Source: Blastococcus mobilis (lineage in GTDB: Bacteria > Actinomycetota > Actinomycetes > Mycobacteriales > Geodermatophilaceae). From it: a stretch of DNA of 64,000 bases. The notes under the pieces were generated by a model. The model saw nothing but the letters and a program-made list of their open reading frames with translations, searched no databases and was not told the DNA's origin. Position numbers and translations under genes: made by a program. The stretch lies in assembly GCF_900188025.1 (NCBI RefSeq), contig NZ_FZNO01000018.1, positions 49,959 through 113,958 of the forward strand, in the 5' to 3' direction. This document shows, in pieces, positions 44,096 to 53,332 of the stretch. Numbering within the stretch: position 1 is the first letter of the stretch; each line of letters begins with the position of its first letter.

Positions 44096-45270
44096 GCCTG
44101 CAGCAAGGGAATCTGCTCACGATCTGTCTCGACGTACAGATCAGGCGCCATCCTGTCCCAGCAGTGGCCCAGAATCTTCTTGAAGTCCTCGCAGTAGACG
44201 CTGGGGTTGTCGAACCCTCGCTCGGCGGACCATCTCGACGCCACGTGCCCGCCCCCGCAAGCTCGGAAGTACGGGCACTTCTGGCACGCGGGCGCCAGGT
44301 TGAGCGAGGCCTCGAGGATCTCCCGCCACCGAGGATCGGTCTGGATGTCCATCAGGGCGTTCGACCGGACGTTCAACTCTGTCTTCGTGATGTTGAACCG
44401 CGCCGTGCGAAGAACGTCGAGAGGCTCGAGGCTGCCGTCGGTCAGCATGGTCGTGGTCGTGACGGGCCCGTAGCCGATGGACTCGGAACCACTGGGGTGC
44501 CCGAGCAGCCCCTTGACGATGCTGTCCAGAAAGCGGATCCGGACCTTGCGGTCGGCATAGTCGTCGTACCAGAGGTCGAAGAGACGCGTGTAGTACGGCG
44601 CGATCGACGCCGGTTGGTCCGCGTGATTGGCGTCAGGGACGAGCACGTCGAAACCGACGTTCAGTTCCTCCACGAACAGGTGCAGCAGGTCCCCGGGATC
44701 GGTGGCCGGATCGCAGACGGCGAGCACGCCGGGCTCGACCCCAGCAGCGCGCAGCGTGCCGAGGGCTGCGACGACACGGTCGTAGGTGCCGGCTCCTCGA
44801 TGATCGATGCGCCGGGCATCGTGCACCTCGCGATCGCCGTCGATGCTCAGCGTCACGCCGATCCGGTACTGCCGGAATATTCTCGCCCATTCGTCGTCGA
44901 CGAGTGTGCCATTGGTGGTGATTGCGAGTTTGAGGGCAAAACCAAGCTCGGACTCCAGGGCACGCAGACCGGCAACCAGCCGACCGAATCGACGCTTGCC
45001 GATCAACATCGGCTCTCCGCCGTGGAAGAGGATCATGAACCGGTCGAGGTCATAGCGCTCCACGTGCTCACGTAGCCGGACGAGCAGCCAGCTCTCCGCC
45101 TCGTCGGTCAACACGGTCGGCTTCGTGTACACGCTCGGGTCGCGGAACCAGTAGCAGTAGGTGCAGGCCATGTTGCAGCGCTGGGCGAGTTTCAGCAGGA
45201 GGTATCTGCTGACGTGCTCTGTCTCACCGTCCGTGCCGCGGGTCGGGCCTCGATCGGTCATGACGGCCAC
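44092..45270 (-). CDS. Radical SAM/SPASM peptide maturase, probably cyclophane-forming
   Basis: 392 residues from GTG 45270 (ATG 45261 possible). The radical SAM cluster is CNMACTYC (Cys32, Cys36, Cys39), with the GGEP motif at 84-87. The C-terminal SPASM region has Cys329, Cys332, Cys338 and Cys360 in the pattern CQKCPYFRACGGGH followed by FDNPSVYC, typical of maturases that link an aromatic ring to the beta-carbon two residues on. It lies just downstream of the precursor gene. NCBI cyclophane families such as AmcB and YhhB (names recalled, not searched) are the likely relatives. Confidence 0.88.
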   Translation of the reverse strand: MAVMTDRGPTRGTDGETEHVSRYLLLKLAQRCNMACTYCYWFRDPSVYTKPTVLTDEAESWLLVRLREHVERYDLDRFMILFHGGEPMLIGKRRFGRLVAGLRALESELGFALKLAITTNGTLVDDEWARIFRQYRIGVTLSIDGDREVHDARRIDHRGAGTYDRVVAALGTLRAAGVEPGVLAVCDPATDPGDLLHLFVEELNVGFDVLVPDANHADQPASIAPYYTRLFDLWYDDYADRKVRIRFLDSIVKGLLGHPSGSESIGYGPVTTTTMLTDGSLEPLDVLRTARFNITKTELNVRSNALMDIQTDPRWREILEASLNLAPACQKCPYFRACGGGHVASRWSAERGFDNPSVYCEDFKKILGHCWDRMAPDLYVETDREQIPLLQA

Positions 45271-45305
45271 CAGTCGTTCTCCGGGGGTAGCGCCGGGCCG
45301 ACCGG

Positions 45306-45629
45306 TTACCTGCCTCCGCCGACATCCCGAACGGGATTGATGACCTCGGCCGGGTTGATGACCTCCTGGGCCAGCTGCTCGAGCGTCGACACTTCTCGGT
45401 CGTAACTCCGGCTGTATCCGGGGTCGGTGCGGTCGAAGCCTCGTTCGTGCCCCTTCTCCGCTGCCAGCCCAGCCCGGCCCAGGGAATTCAATATCTCGGA
45501 CACGCCCGAGGACGTGGAGCGGATCTCGATGTCCAGGCCGTGCTTCTCCCGCAGCTCGTTGAGCTTCGCCGGATCAAGGGCCTGAAATTCATCGGGGCTG
45601 ATTCGCACAATGCGGGGTTCATCGGCCAT
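45306..45629 (-). CDS. RiPP precursor peptide with three aromatic-X-Arg motifs
   Basis: 107 residues from ATG 45629, chosen because GGAGGG lies five bases upstream; ATG 45641 would add four residues. The leader (about 1-60) begins MADEPRIVRISPDEFQALD. The probable core has FDR (65-67), YSR (72-74) and YDR (76-78) within 14 residues, each an aromatic-X-Arg triplet as used by three-residue cyclophane maturases. A repeated EVINP (89-93, 95-99) and GGGR end follow. No membrane segment. It is followed 35 bases later by the rSAM gene. No homology search was possible. Confidence 0.78.
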   Translation of the reverse strand: MADEPRIVRISPDEFQALDPAKLNELREKHGLDIEIRSTSSGVSEILNSLGRAGLAAEKGHERGFDRTDPGYSRSYDREVSTLEQLAQEVINPAEVINPVRDVGGGR

Positions 45630-45666
45630 GACGCCCTCCATGGGCAGACCCTCGATCGGGATGAGG

Positions 45667-45696
45667 ACGCTATTGCCGGCGCGATCGACGGGTCAA
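45667..45696 (-). promoter_or_regulatory. Sigma-70-type promoter of the RiPP operon
   Basis: On the minus strand, a -35 TTGACC (45691-45696) and a -10 TAGCGT (45667-45672) are spaced by 18 bases. This would start transcription roughly 20-30 bases before the precursor ATG. The same -10 hexamer occurs in the promoter near 46.5 kb. Inferred from sequence match only. Confidence 0.5.
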
Positions 45697-45988
45697 GACC
45701 CGCCGCTCGATGCGGACAATTCGCTCCGCAAGCCGTCACCGAGTGAACTCGCGGCGAACCCTCCTGTTCACGGGTATGGGAGGGCGCGGACGACGGTCGC
45801 CACGTGTGACCCGGATGGTCCGCGGCGCGCGGCGATCACCACGCCGATGAACGGGGCGACCCCGCCGTGCGGCGCGCGAGGATCTCGCTCCCGGGGGTGC
45901 CCGCTGCTCCTGGCCCGAGCCGCGTGGCGGTGGCGCCGATCCGTCGGCCCGCCGAGTGTCCTCGGTCGGAGAGCCGCCATGAGGGTCG
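45697..45988. other. Region upstream of the RiPP operon, no gene found
   Basis: Together with 45642-45696 this makes a 347-base gap between the precursor gene and the MarR gene, both on the minus strand. No reading frame with a ribosome-binding site and recognisable content was found. It could hold further regulatory sites for the peptide operon. Confidence 0.4.
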
Positions 45989-46459
45989 TCAACGCCCGGC
46001 GGCGCGGCCCGGTTCGGGCGCAGCGCGCAGCCGGTCGAGGAGGGCGTCGAGCATGTCGCGCTCCTCGTCGCTGAAGGCGGCGAAGACCGAGCACAGGTTG
46101 GCAGCGTGCACCGGGGCCGCCTCGTCCAGCTTCGCCCGGCCGGTGTCGGTGAGGGCGGCGTAGGAGACCCTCCGGTCCGTCGGGCAGGGGACGCGCTGCA
46201 CGTATCCGGCGGACTCCATGCGGTCGATCAGCCGGGTGACGCCGCCCGTTGTCAGGCTGATCTGCTCCGCGAGGCTGCCCATCGTGAGCCGGCAGTCCTC
46301 GGACCGCCCGAGTCGCACGAGTACCTCGAACCACGCGTGCGGAAGCTGGCACCGGGTCTCGAGATCAGCGCCCAGCCGTCGTTCGAGCCGGCTCTGGACC
46401 TCGAGGAGACGGCCGAAAGTCGTGATGAGGGCGTCGTCGCGCCTGGAGATCGGGGGCAC
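45989..46459 (-). CDS. MarR family transcriptional regulator
   Basis: 156 residues from GTG 46459. Winged helix: AWFEVLVRLGRSEDCRLTMGSLAEQISLTTGGVTRLIDRMESAGYV, with the DRR wing motif (CPTDRRVSYAAL). It is divergent from the VOC/hydratase operon and shares with it a perfect palindrome that overlaps both promoters, so it probably represses itself and that operon until an aromatic or phenolic ligand binds. That model is inference. Confidence 0.87.
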   Translation of the reverse strand: MPPISRRDDALITTFGRLLEVQSRLERRLGADLETRCQLPHAWFEVLVRLGRSEDCRLTMGSLAEQISLTTGGVTRLIDRMESAGYVQRVPCPTDRRVSYAALTDTGRAKLDEAAPVHAANLCSVFAAFSDEERDMLDALLDRLRAAPEPGRAAGR

Positions 46460-46466
46460 GAGAACA

Positions 46467-46495
46467 ATCTAACGCATCAGTAGTTGACGCATCAA
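46467..46495 (-). promoter_or_regulatory. Promoter for the MarR gene
   Basis: On the minus strand, -35 TTGATG (46490-46495) and -10 TTAGAT (46467-46472) are separated by 17 bases. The transcript would start only a few bases before the GTG, so it may have a very short leader. The -35 lies inside the shared palindrome. Confidence 0.55.
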
Positions 46496-46499
46496 CTAC
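46480..46499. promoter_or_regulatory. Palindromic MarR operator
   Basis: GTAGTTGA (46480-46487) and TCAACTAC (46492-46499) are perfect inverted repeats around CGCA. This 20-base site has the size and symmetry of MarR boxes and covers the -35 elements of both divergent promoters. Confidence 0.7.
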
Positions 46500-46512
46500 C
46501 AACCCGTAGCGT
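46484..46512 (+). promoter_or_regulatory. Promoter for the meta-cleavage-type operon
   Basis: -35 TTGACG (46484-46489) and -10 TAGCGT (46507-46512) with 17-base spacing, reading towards the small gene at 46561. The -35 is inside the MarR palindrome, so repressor binding would block it. Confidence 0.55.
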
Positions 46513-46560
46513 TTGCTTCGCGCTCAACATCTGAGCGATCAGCCATCAGGGGAGGGGTCC

Positions 46561-46755
46561 GTGGGTATCACCAGCGACGATGCGACCGCTGAGAAAGCGG
46601 AGCTGGCCGCATCCCTGGGCTTCCCCCCGGTGGCTGCCGGAGGCCTGCGGCCGGCCCGCGTCGTGGTGGAGCTGGCCCTCCTCGACATCACCCTGGACGC
46701 GACCAACGGCTGCGCCAGGCGGAGCCCCTTCCAGCTCATTGGTCCGACCGCCTGA
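46561..46755 (+). CDS. Small hypothetical protein, first gene of the operon
   Basis: 64 residues from GTG 46561 preceded by GGGGAGGGG. The sequence (beginning MGITSDDATAEKAELAASLG) has no recognised domain, signal or membrane segment. It lies directly after the promoter and 22 bases before the VOC gene. It could be a real small protein, a leader peptide, or the remnant of a larger gene. Confidence 0.4.
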   Translation: MGITSDDATAEKAELAASLGFPPVAAGGLRPARVVVELALLDITLDATNGCARRSPFQLIGPTA

Positions 46756-46777
46756 AGCACTTCTCGAAGGAGCACTC

Positions 46778-47311
46778 ATGACCATCGCCGCTGTTCGGCT
46801 CAATCACGCCGTTCTCTTCGTCAGCGACCTCGAGCGGTCGCTGCGGTTCTGGACCGGCGCCTTCGGCATGGAGGTGGTGGCGCGTGAGCCCCGGGCCAAC
46901 GCCGCCTTCCTCCGGTTGCCGCGCTCGGGCAACCACCACGACCTCGGGCTCTTCGGCATCGGTACCGGTGCCCCGCCGCGGGCCCGCGGCACCGTGGGGC
47001 TCTACCACCTGGCCTGGCAGGTGGACACCATCGACGAGCTGGAGGAGGCGCGTCTGACGCTGGCCCAGCTCGGCGCCTTCACCGGCGAGTCCAGCCACGG
47101 CGCGACCAAGAGCGTGTACGGCATCGACCCCGACGGCAACGAGTTCGAGGTCATGTGGATGCTCCCGCGCGAGGACTGGGGCGAGTACGAGCACGCCGCG
47201 CCGGTCGACCGGCTCGACATGGGTGCCGAGGTCGCCCGCTGGTCCGGTGTCGGGACCGCCGGCCGGCTCGTCGCCGGTCCGGCCGACGTGGCATCGGGGG
47301 GACGGGCGTGA
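46778..47311 (+). CDS. VOC family (extradiol dioxygenase-like) protein
   Basis: 177 residues from ATG 46778 with GAAGGAG. One vicinal-oxygen-chelate module pair: metal ligands His10 (RLNHAVLFVSDLERS), His77 (LYHLAWQVD) and Glu124 (NEFEVMW), the 2-His-1-carboxylate set of ring-cleavage dioxygenases and glyoxalases. Downstream hydratase genes of meta-cleavage pathways support a role in catechol-type ring opening, but a single short module leaves glyoxalase-like functions open. The stop overlaps the next GTG. Confidence 0.83.
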   Translation: MTIAAVRLNHAVLFVSDLERSLRFWTGAFGMEVVAREPRANAAFLRLPRSGNHHDLGLFGIGTGAPPRARGTVGLYHLAWQVDTIDELEEARLTLAQLGAFTGESSHGATKSVYGIDPDGNEFEVMWMLPREDWGEYEHAAPVDRLDMGAEVARWSGVGTAGRLVAGPADVASGGRA

Positions 47312-48462
47312 GCGTCGTGATCGACTCCGCGCCGGTCGCGGTGATGGTCGGGAACCCCGATCCGGCCGCTCCGCTCGTCGTGCTGCTGCACGGGCGGGGG
47401 TCCCACGAGCAGGAGATCATCGCCCTGGCCGAGCACCTGCCCGCCGGCCCGGCGTACGCCGCCGTGCGTGCGCCGATCGCCGAGGGCGGCGGCTTCGCCT
47501 GGTTCGCCAACCGCGGCATCGGACGGCCGGTCGCCGAGTCGCTGCGCTCCACCATGGACTGGTTCCGGGGCTGGCTCGACCAGGTCGCCCCGCCGGCACG
47601 GCCGGTGGTCCTGATCGGGTTCAGCGGCGGCGCGGCGTTCGCCGGCGGGCTGGTGCTCGACGACCCTGGCCGGTATGCCGGCGCGGCGATCCTCTACGGC
47701 ACGCTGCCCTTCGACGCCGGTGTCCCGACCACCCCCGCCCGGCTCGCCGGGGTGCCCGTCGTCGTCGCGCAGGGTGAACACGACACCGTCATCCCGCGGG
47801 AACTGCTGGACCGCACGTGGAACTACTTGCTCGGCGAGTCCGGCGCCCCGACGATCGCCCGCCGCGACCCTGTCGGGCACGGCATCTCCAGCGAGGCACT
47901 GGCCACGCTCGCCAGCTGGCTGCAGGAGCGCCTGGCGTTCCTCGCGCATCGGGGCCGGCCTCAGTCGGGTCCGAGCAGGTGGACGGCGCTGCCCGGTGGC
48001 GACCTTCCGGTCCGGGAGGGGCACCGACCGGCGGTCAGCTCCGGCATCCCACAGGAGCAGCGGAGCGACACCGCTCCCGTCGAGCTGCAGGAAGAGGTGT
48101 TCGCCCGGATCGCGGCGCTGCCCGGTGTGAGCACGCGTCAGTCGGCGATCTCGGTGCCGGGCGCGCGCGGCTTCATGCTCGCTCCGCCGCGGCTGGGTCC
48201 GATGGACGCGTTCATCGTCCCGTCCGCCGGCGAGTTCGCCCACGTCCACCCCGGCTACGACGGCTCGCTGCACATCGCCCTGCCGGCGGCCCTCGCGGCC
48301 GACGTGGTCGCGAAGGGATGGGGTGTCGCGCACCCGCTGGCCGGTGTCCGGCTCACCCCCGGCATGGTCATGCTGTTCGGCCCGCGCGACGCCGCCGAGC
48401 TGGAGACGGTCGTCGGCGTCGTCACCACCAGCCATGCGTGGGCCTCGGGGCAGATCGCGTGA
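47308..48462 (+). CDS. Alpha/beta-hydrolase (carboxylesterase) fused to a luciferase-type DUF5519 domain
   Basis: 384 residues from GTG 47308, overlapping the VOC stop. Residues about 1-215: phospholipase/carboxylesterase fold with the triad Ser106 (IGFSGGAAF), Asp159 (AQGEHDTVIP) and His191 (DPVGHGIS). Residues about 260-384: the luciferase-like domain, with AHVHPGYDGSLHIALP and VAKGWGVAHPLAG, a family sometimes annotated DUF5519. The two domains normally occur separately. The stop overlaps the next start. Confidence 0.78.
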   Translation: MSVVIDSAPVAVMVGNPDPAAPLVVLLHGRGSHEQEIIALAEHLPAGPAYAAVRAPIAEGGGFAWFANRGIGRPVAESLRSTMDWFRGWLDQVAPPARPVVLIGFSGGAAFAGGLVLDDPGRYAGAAILYGTLPFDAGVPTTPARLAGVPVVVAQGEHDTVIPRELLDRTWNYLLGESGAPTIARRDPVGHGISSEALATLASWLQERLAFLAHRGRPQSGPSRWTALPGGDLPVREGHRPAVSSGIPQEQRSDTAPVELQEEVFARIAALPGVSTRQSAISVPGARGFMLAPPRLGPMDAFIVPSAGEFAHVHPGYDGSLHIALPAALAADVVAKGWGVAHPLAGVRLTPGMVMLFGPRDAAELETVVGVVTTSHAWASGQIA

Positions 48463-48764
48463 TGGACGACGCGCCGGCGCAGCGTCTCGCGCACGAGCTC
48501 GCTGCCGAGCACGTGCAGCCGGTGGAGCCCCACACCGCCCGCACGCCCGGCCTCGACCTCGCCGGGGTCAGTCGCGACGAGGTGGCTGCGGCGATCGCCT
48601 CCGTGGCGGTCGCCGTGGAGGTCATCGACAGCCGGATCGCCGACTGGCGCATCGCCGTCCAGGGCACCGTGGCCGACACCGCCTCCTCGGCCTACGCCGT
48701 CGATCCGGTGCTCGCACTCACCCGGCTGGCCGGGCCCCTCGCCGAGCAGGGCGAGGCCGCATGA
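48462..48764 (+). pseudogene. Truncated 2-keto-4-pentenoate hydratase-like fragment
   Basis: 100 residues from ATG 48462. The middle (AAAIASVAVAVEVIDSRIADWR and TVADTASSAYAV) closely parallels the intact hydratase downstream (DAVAVAVEVIDSRYAAF, VVADNTSAAGF), but the N-terminal and C-terminal parts of the enzyme are missing. It is translationally coupled on both sides (TGATG, ATGA). It is either a remnant paralogue or a small subunit-like protein that is still translated. Confidence 0.6.
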
Positions 48765-49543
48765 CCACCGCATCCCACGCCGCGCGGTCGCTGCGAGAGG
48801 CACGGCTCGCCCGTGTCCCGCGCCGGCCGTTCACCGACACGGACTCCGCGCTCGACGAGGATTGGGGCTATCAGGTCCAGGACCTCGACCGGGCCGAGCG
48901 CCTCGCTGCCGGCGAGCGCCTGGTCGGCGCCAAGCTCGGCCTCACCAGCCGGGCCAAGCAGCGCACGATGGGCGTGGCGCAGCCGATCGTCGGCTTCCTC
49001 ACCGACGCGATGCAGCTCGGCATCGGCGAGGACGAGCAGGTGCTCGCGCGTACCGCGCAGCCCCGGGTCGAGCCCGAGATCGCCTTCCGGCTGGCCCGGG
49101 ACCTCGACCGTCCGCTCTCCCCGTCGACGGCCGAGCAGGCGATCGACGCGGTCGCCGTCGCCGTCGAGGTCATCGACTCCCGGTACGCCGCGTTCGGGTT
49201 CCGGCTGCCCGACGTCGTCGCGGACAACACCAGCGCGGCCGGCTTCCTCATCGGCCCCTGGACGCATCCGCGACAAGCGGGGGACCTCGCCGCGGCCGGC
49301 TGCGTCCTGTCCGTCGACGGCACGGTGGCGCACACGGCGACCGGGGCCGCGATCCTCGGTCACCCGTTCCGAGCGCTCGTGCACCTGTCGGAGCACCTGG
49401 CACGGCGCGGCGACGGCCTGCCGGCAGGCGCGGTCGTGCTGGCCGGAGCCCTCACCGACGCCGTCCCGGTACGGCCCGCGGCGGTGCACCGGGCGGAGAT
49501 CCGCGGGCTCGGTGCGGTCGAACTCGTCACGGGAGCCCCGTAG
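48761..49543 (+). CDS. 2-keto-4-pentenoate hydratase / oxalocrotonate decarboxylase family
   Basis: 260 residues from ATG 48761. FAA-hydrolase-related fold: VGAKLGLTSRAKQRTMGV, RVEPEIAFRLARDL (metal-binding Glu residues), VAVEVIDSRYAAFGF and VVADNTSAAGFLIG. MhpD/DmpE-type enzymes act in meta-cleavage pathways of aromatic compounds after ring opening. No aldolase or acetaldehyde dehydrogenase follows, so the pathway here is incomplete or scattered. Confidence 0.85.
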   Translation: MTTASHAARSLREARLARVPRRPFTDTDSALDEDWGYQVQDLDRAERLAAGERLVGAKLGLTSRAKQRTMGVAQPIVGFLTDAMQLGIGEDEQVLARTAQPRVEPEIAFRLARDLDRPLSPSTAEQAIDAVAVAVEVIDSRYAAFGFRLPDVVADNTSAAGFLIGPWTHPRQAGDLAAAGCVLSVDGTVAHTATGAAILGHPFRALVHLSEHLARRGDGLPAGAVVLAGALTDAVPVRPAAVHRAEIRGLGAVELVTGAP

Positions 49544-49811
49544 CAGACGGCAGCCGGGCGCGCAGGCGAGCCTCGTCGACGGCCAGCGCGGCCGTGAGGG
49601 ACACGAACTCGTCCTGCGCACCTGGGGTGTGAGCCGCTCCTGGATCTGCGGGTGCGGGCCGGCGAGGGTGTCGGGGCCGCGCCCGCCCCGGAACTCTTCC
49701 TGTCTGGCCTGTGTCTGCGTCAACACACCGCTCGGGTCTCCGCAGAGTTGGGGTCCGCGCCGACTCGGCGGCTGGTACGACCCGGATGGGGCTGGCGGCG
49801 ACTCGCGGAGG

Positions 49812-50623
49812 TCAGCGGGACCGGGGCGAGGAGAAGAAGTGGTCCAGCGGCCCGTGTCCCTGGCCGAGCCGCCAGGCGGCACCGGCGGCCAATGCGTCTG
49901 AGACGAAGTTCTTGGCGCCGGCCAGGGCGCCGTGCACATCCCTGCCCATGGCCAGTGCGGCTGCCGTGGCGGCGGCGAAGGTGCAGCCGGTGCCGTGGTT
50001 GTTCCCCGTGTCGATCCGTGGACCGCGGAGTTCGTAGACCGATCCGTCGTTCCACACGACGTCGACCGCCGCGTCGGCCGAGTCGGTGACGGGGTGGCCG
50101 CCCTTGACCACGACCGTGGAGGGGCCGAGGGCGCCGAGGGCGCGAGCTGCCTCCCGTTGCTCGGTGAGCGTGCGGATCGAGGTGTCGAGCAGGACCTCGG
50201 CCTCGCGCACGTTGGGTGTGATCACTGTCGCCTGGGGCAGGAGGGCCTCCAGGTACAGGCGCTCTGCCTGGGGCTCGAGCAGGGGGTCACCGCTGGAGGC
50301 GACCATGACCGGGTCGACGACGAGCCCGGGCAGCCGGCCGGCCGCCGCAAGGTCTGCGACGGCGCGGACGACGTCGGCCGTCGCGAGCATGCCGGTTTTC
50401 ACCGCCGTGACGGGGAGGTCGTCGAGCACGGCGTCGACCTGCGCGATGACGAACTCGGCGGGTACCGGGTGGACGCCGCGGACCCCCGAGGTGTTCTGGG
50501 CGGTCAGTGCGGTGACAGCGGAGGTGCCGAAGACGCCGAGCGCGGCGAAGGTCTTGAGATCGGCCTGGATGCCGGCGCCGCCGCTGGAGTCGGAGCCGGC
50601 GATGGTGAGCGCGACGGGTGGGG

Positions 50624-50627
<4 letters not shown>
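49812..50627 (-). CDS. thiD: Hydroxymethylpyrimidine/phosphomethylpyrimidine kinase ThiD
   Basis: 271 residues from ATG 50627. Ribokinase-like fold: [18 protein letters not shown] at the start, [11 protein letters not shown], and the anion-hole/base motif [13 protein letters not shown]. It phosphorylates HMP and HMP-P to give HMP-PP for thiamine synthesis. Last gene of the thiamine operon, overlapping the preceding gene by four bases. Confidence 0.94.
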
Positions 50628-52217
<1,590 letters not shown>

Positions 52218-52222
52218 GTCGA

Positions 52223-53332
52223 TCACCTCCGGAACCGGTTGACGGTGAAGGGCTTGGCGAGCGCGGGCACGTTGCCCGAGGCGAGCAGCTCGGCGATCAG
52301 ATCCCCGGTCACGGGGGTCAGCAGCACGCCGTTGCGGTAGTGACCGGTGGCCAGGACGAGGCCGGGCAGGTCCGACGGCCCGAGCAGCGGCGCGTTGTCG
52401 TCGCTGCCGGGACGCCACCGGGCCAGCGTCTCCACCAGCTCCAGTTCGGTGATCCCGGGGACCACGTCGATGGCGTCGTGCAGCAGGTCGTGCACGCCGC
52501 CGGCGGTGACCGCCGCGTCGAAGCCCCGCTCCTCGACGGTCGCGCCGACGACCAGGCCGTCGCCCGCGTAGGGCACCAGGTAGACCTGCCGCCCCCGCAC
52601 CAGCGCGCGCACGGTGCCAGCCAGCAGCCCGGCCGCGCCGCGCAGGCGCAGGATCTGACCCTTGACCGGCCTGACGGGCAGTCGCGGCATCCCCGGCAGC
52701 GACGCGCTCCATGCGCCGAGCGCCAGCACGACGGCGTCACCCGACAGGTCCGCGCCGCCGGCCAGCCGCAGCCCGGTGGCCCGGCCGGCCTCGACCCGCA
52801 CCGCGTCGATCCGCGAGCGGATCATCCGGACGCCGGCGGCCGCGGCGGCGGCCAGCAGCGCCCGGTGCAGCACCCGGGGATCGACGGCGTGGTCGCCCGG
52901 CACGTGCAGCCCACCCCGCACCCGCGGGGTCAGCGACGGCTCCCGGCGGCGCGCTTCCCGCCCGGTGAGCGGCTCGACCTCCAGGCCGAGCTCCTGCTGG
53001 AAGGCGTGCAGCGCGTGCAGGGCACGCACGTCGTCCTCGTCGAAGCCCACCACCAGGGTCCCGACGGTCCGGAGGGCTACCTCGACACCGCCGGCCTGGG
53101 CGAGTTCGGCGACGAAGCCGGGGTAGCGCTGCAGCGAGGCCAGGCAGAGCCGCAGCAGCGGCTCCTCGCCGTAGCCCGCCTCGGTCACCGGCGCCAGCAT
53201 CCCGGCCGCGGCGTAGGAGGCCCCGGTGCCCGGAGCGTCGTCGACGACCGTCACCGACAGGCCGCGCTGCGCCGATCGCCACGCCACCGACAACCCGATG
53301 AGCCCACCACCGGCGACCACGACGTCGGTCAT
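52223..53332 (-). CDS. thiO: Glycine oxidase ThiO
   Basis: 369 residues. FAD-binding amino acid oxidase: VVVAGGGLIGLSVAWRSAQ at the N-terminus, the GASYAAAGMLAP loop, GGLHVPGDHAVDPR and ATGHYRNGVLL. It supplies dehydroglycine for thiazole synthesis by oxidising glycine. It overlaps thiE (ATGA-type) and is followed by thiS. Confidence 0.94.
   Translation of the reverse strand: MTDVVVAGGGLIGLSVAWRSAQRGLSVTVVDDAPGTGASYAAAGMLAPVTEAGYGEEPLLRLCLASLQRYPGFVAELAQAGGVEVALRTVGTLVVGFDEDDVRALHALHAFQQELGLEVEPLTGREARRREPSLTPRVRGGLHVPGDHAVDPRVLHRALLAAAAAAGVRMIRSRIDAVRVEAGRATGLRLAGGADLSGDAVVLALGAWSASLPGMPRLPVRPVKGQILRLRGAAGLLAGTVRALVRGRQVYLVPYAGDGLVVGATVEERGFDAAVTAGGVHDLLHDAIDVVPGITELELVETLARWRPGSDDNAPLLGPSDLPGLVLATGHYRNGVLLTPVTGDLIAELLASGNVPALAKPFTVNRFRR

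Noticed and set aside
49544..49811. Possible gene remnant on the minus strand ending near 49540 (DEFVSLTAALAVDEARLRARL)
   Set aside because: It looks coding-like for about 30 codons but cannot be extended or assigned to a family.
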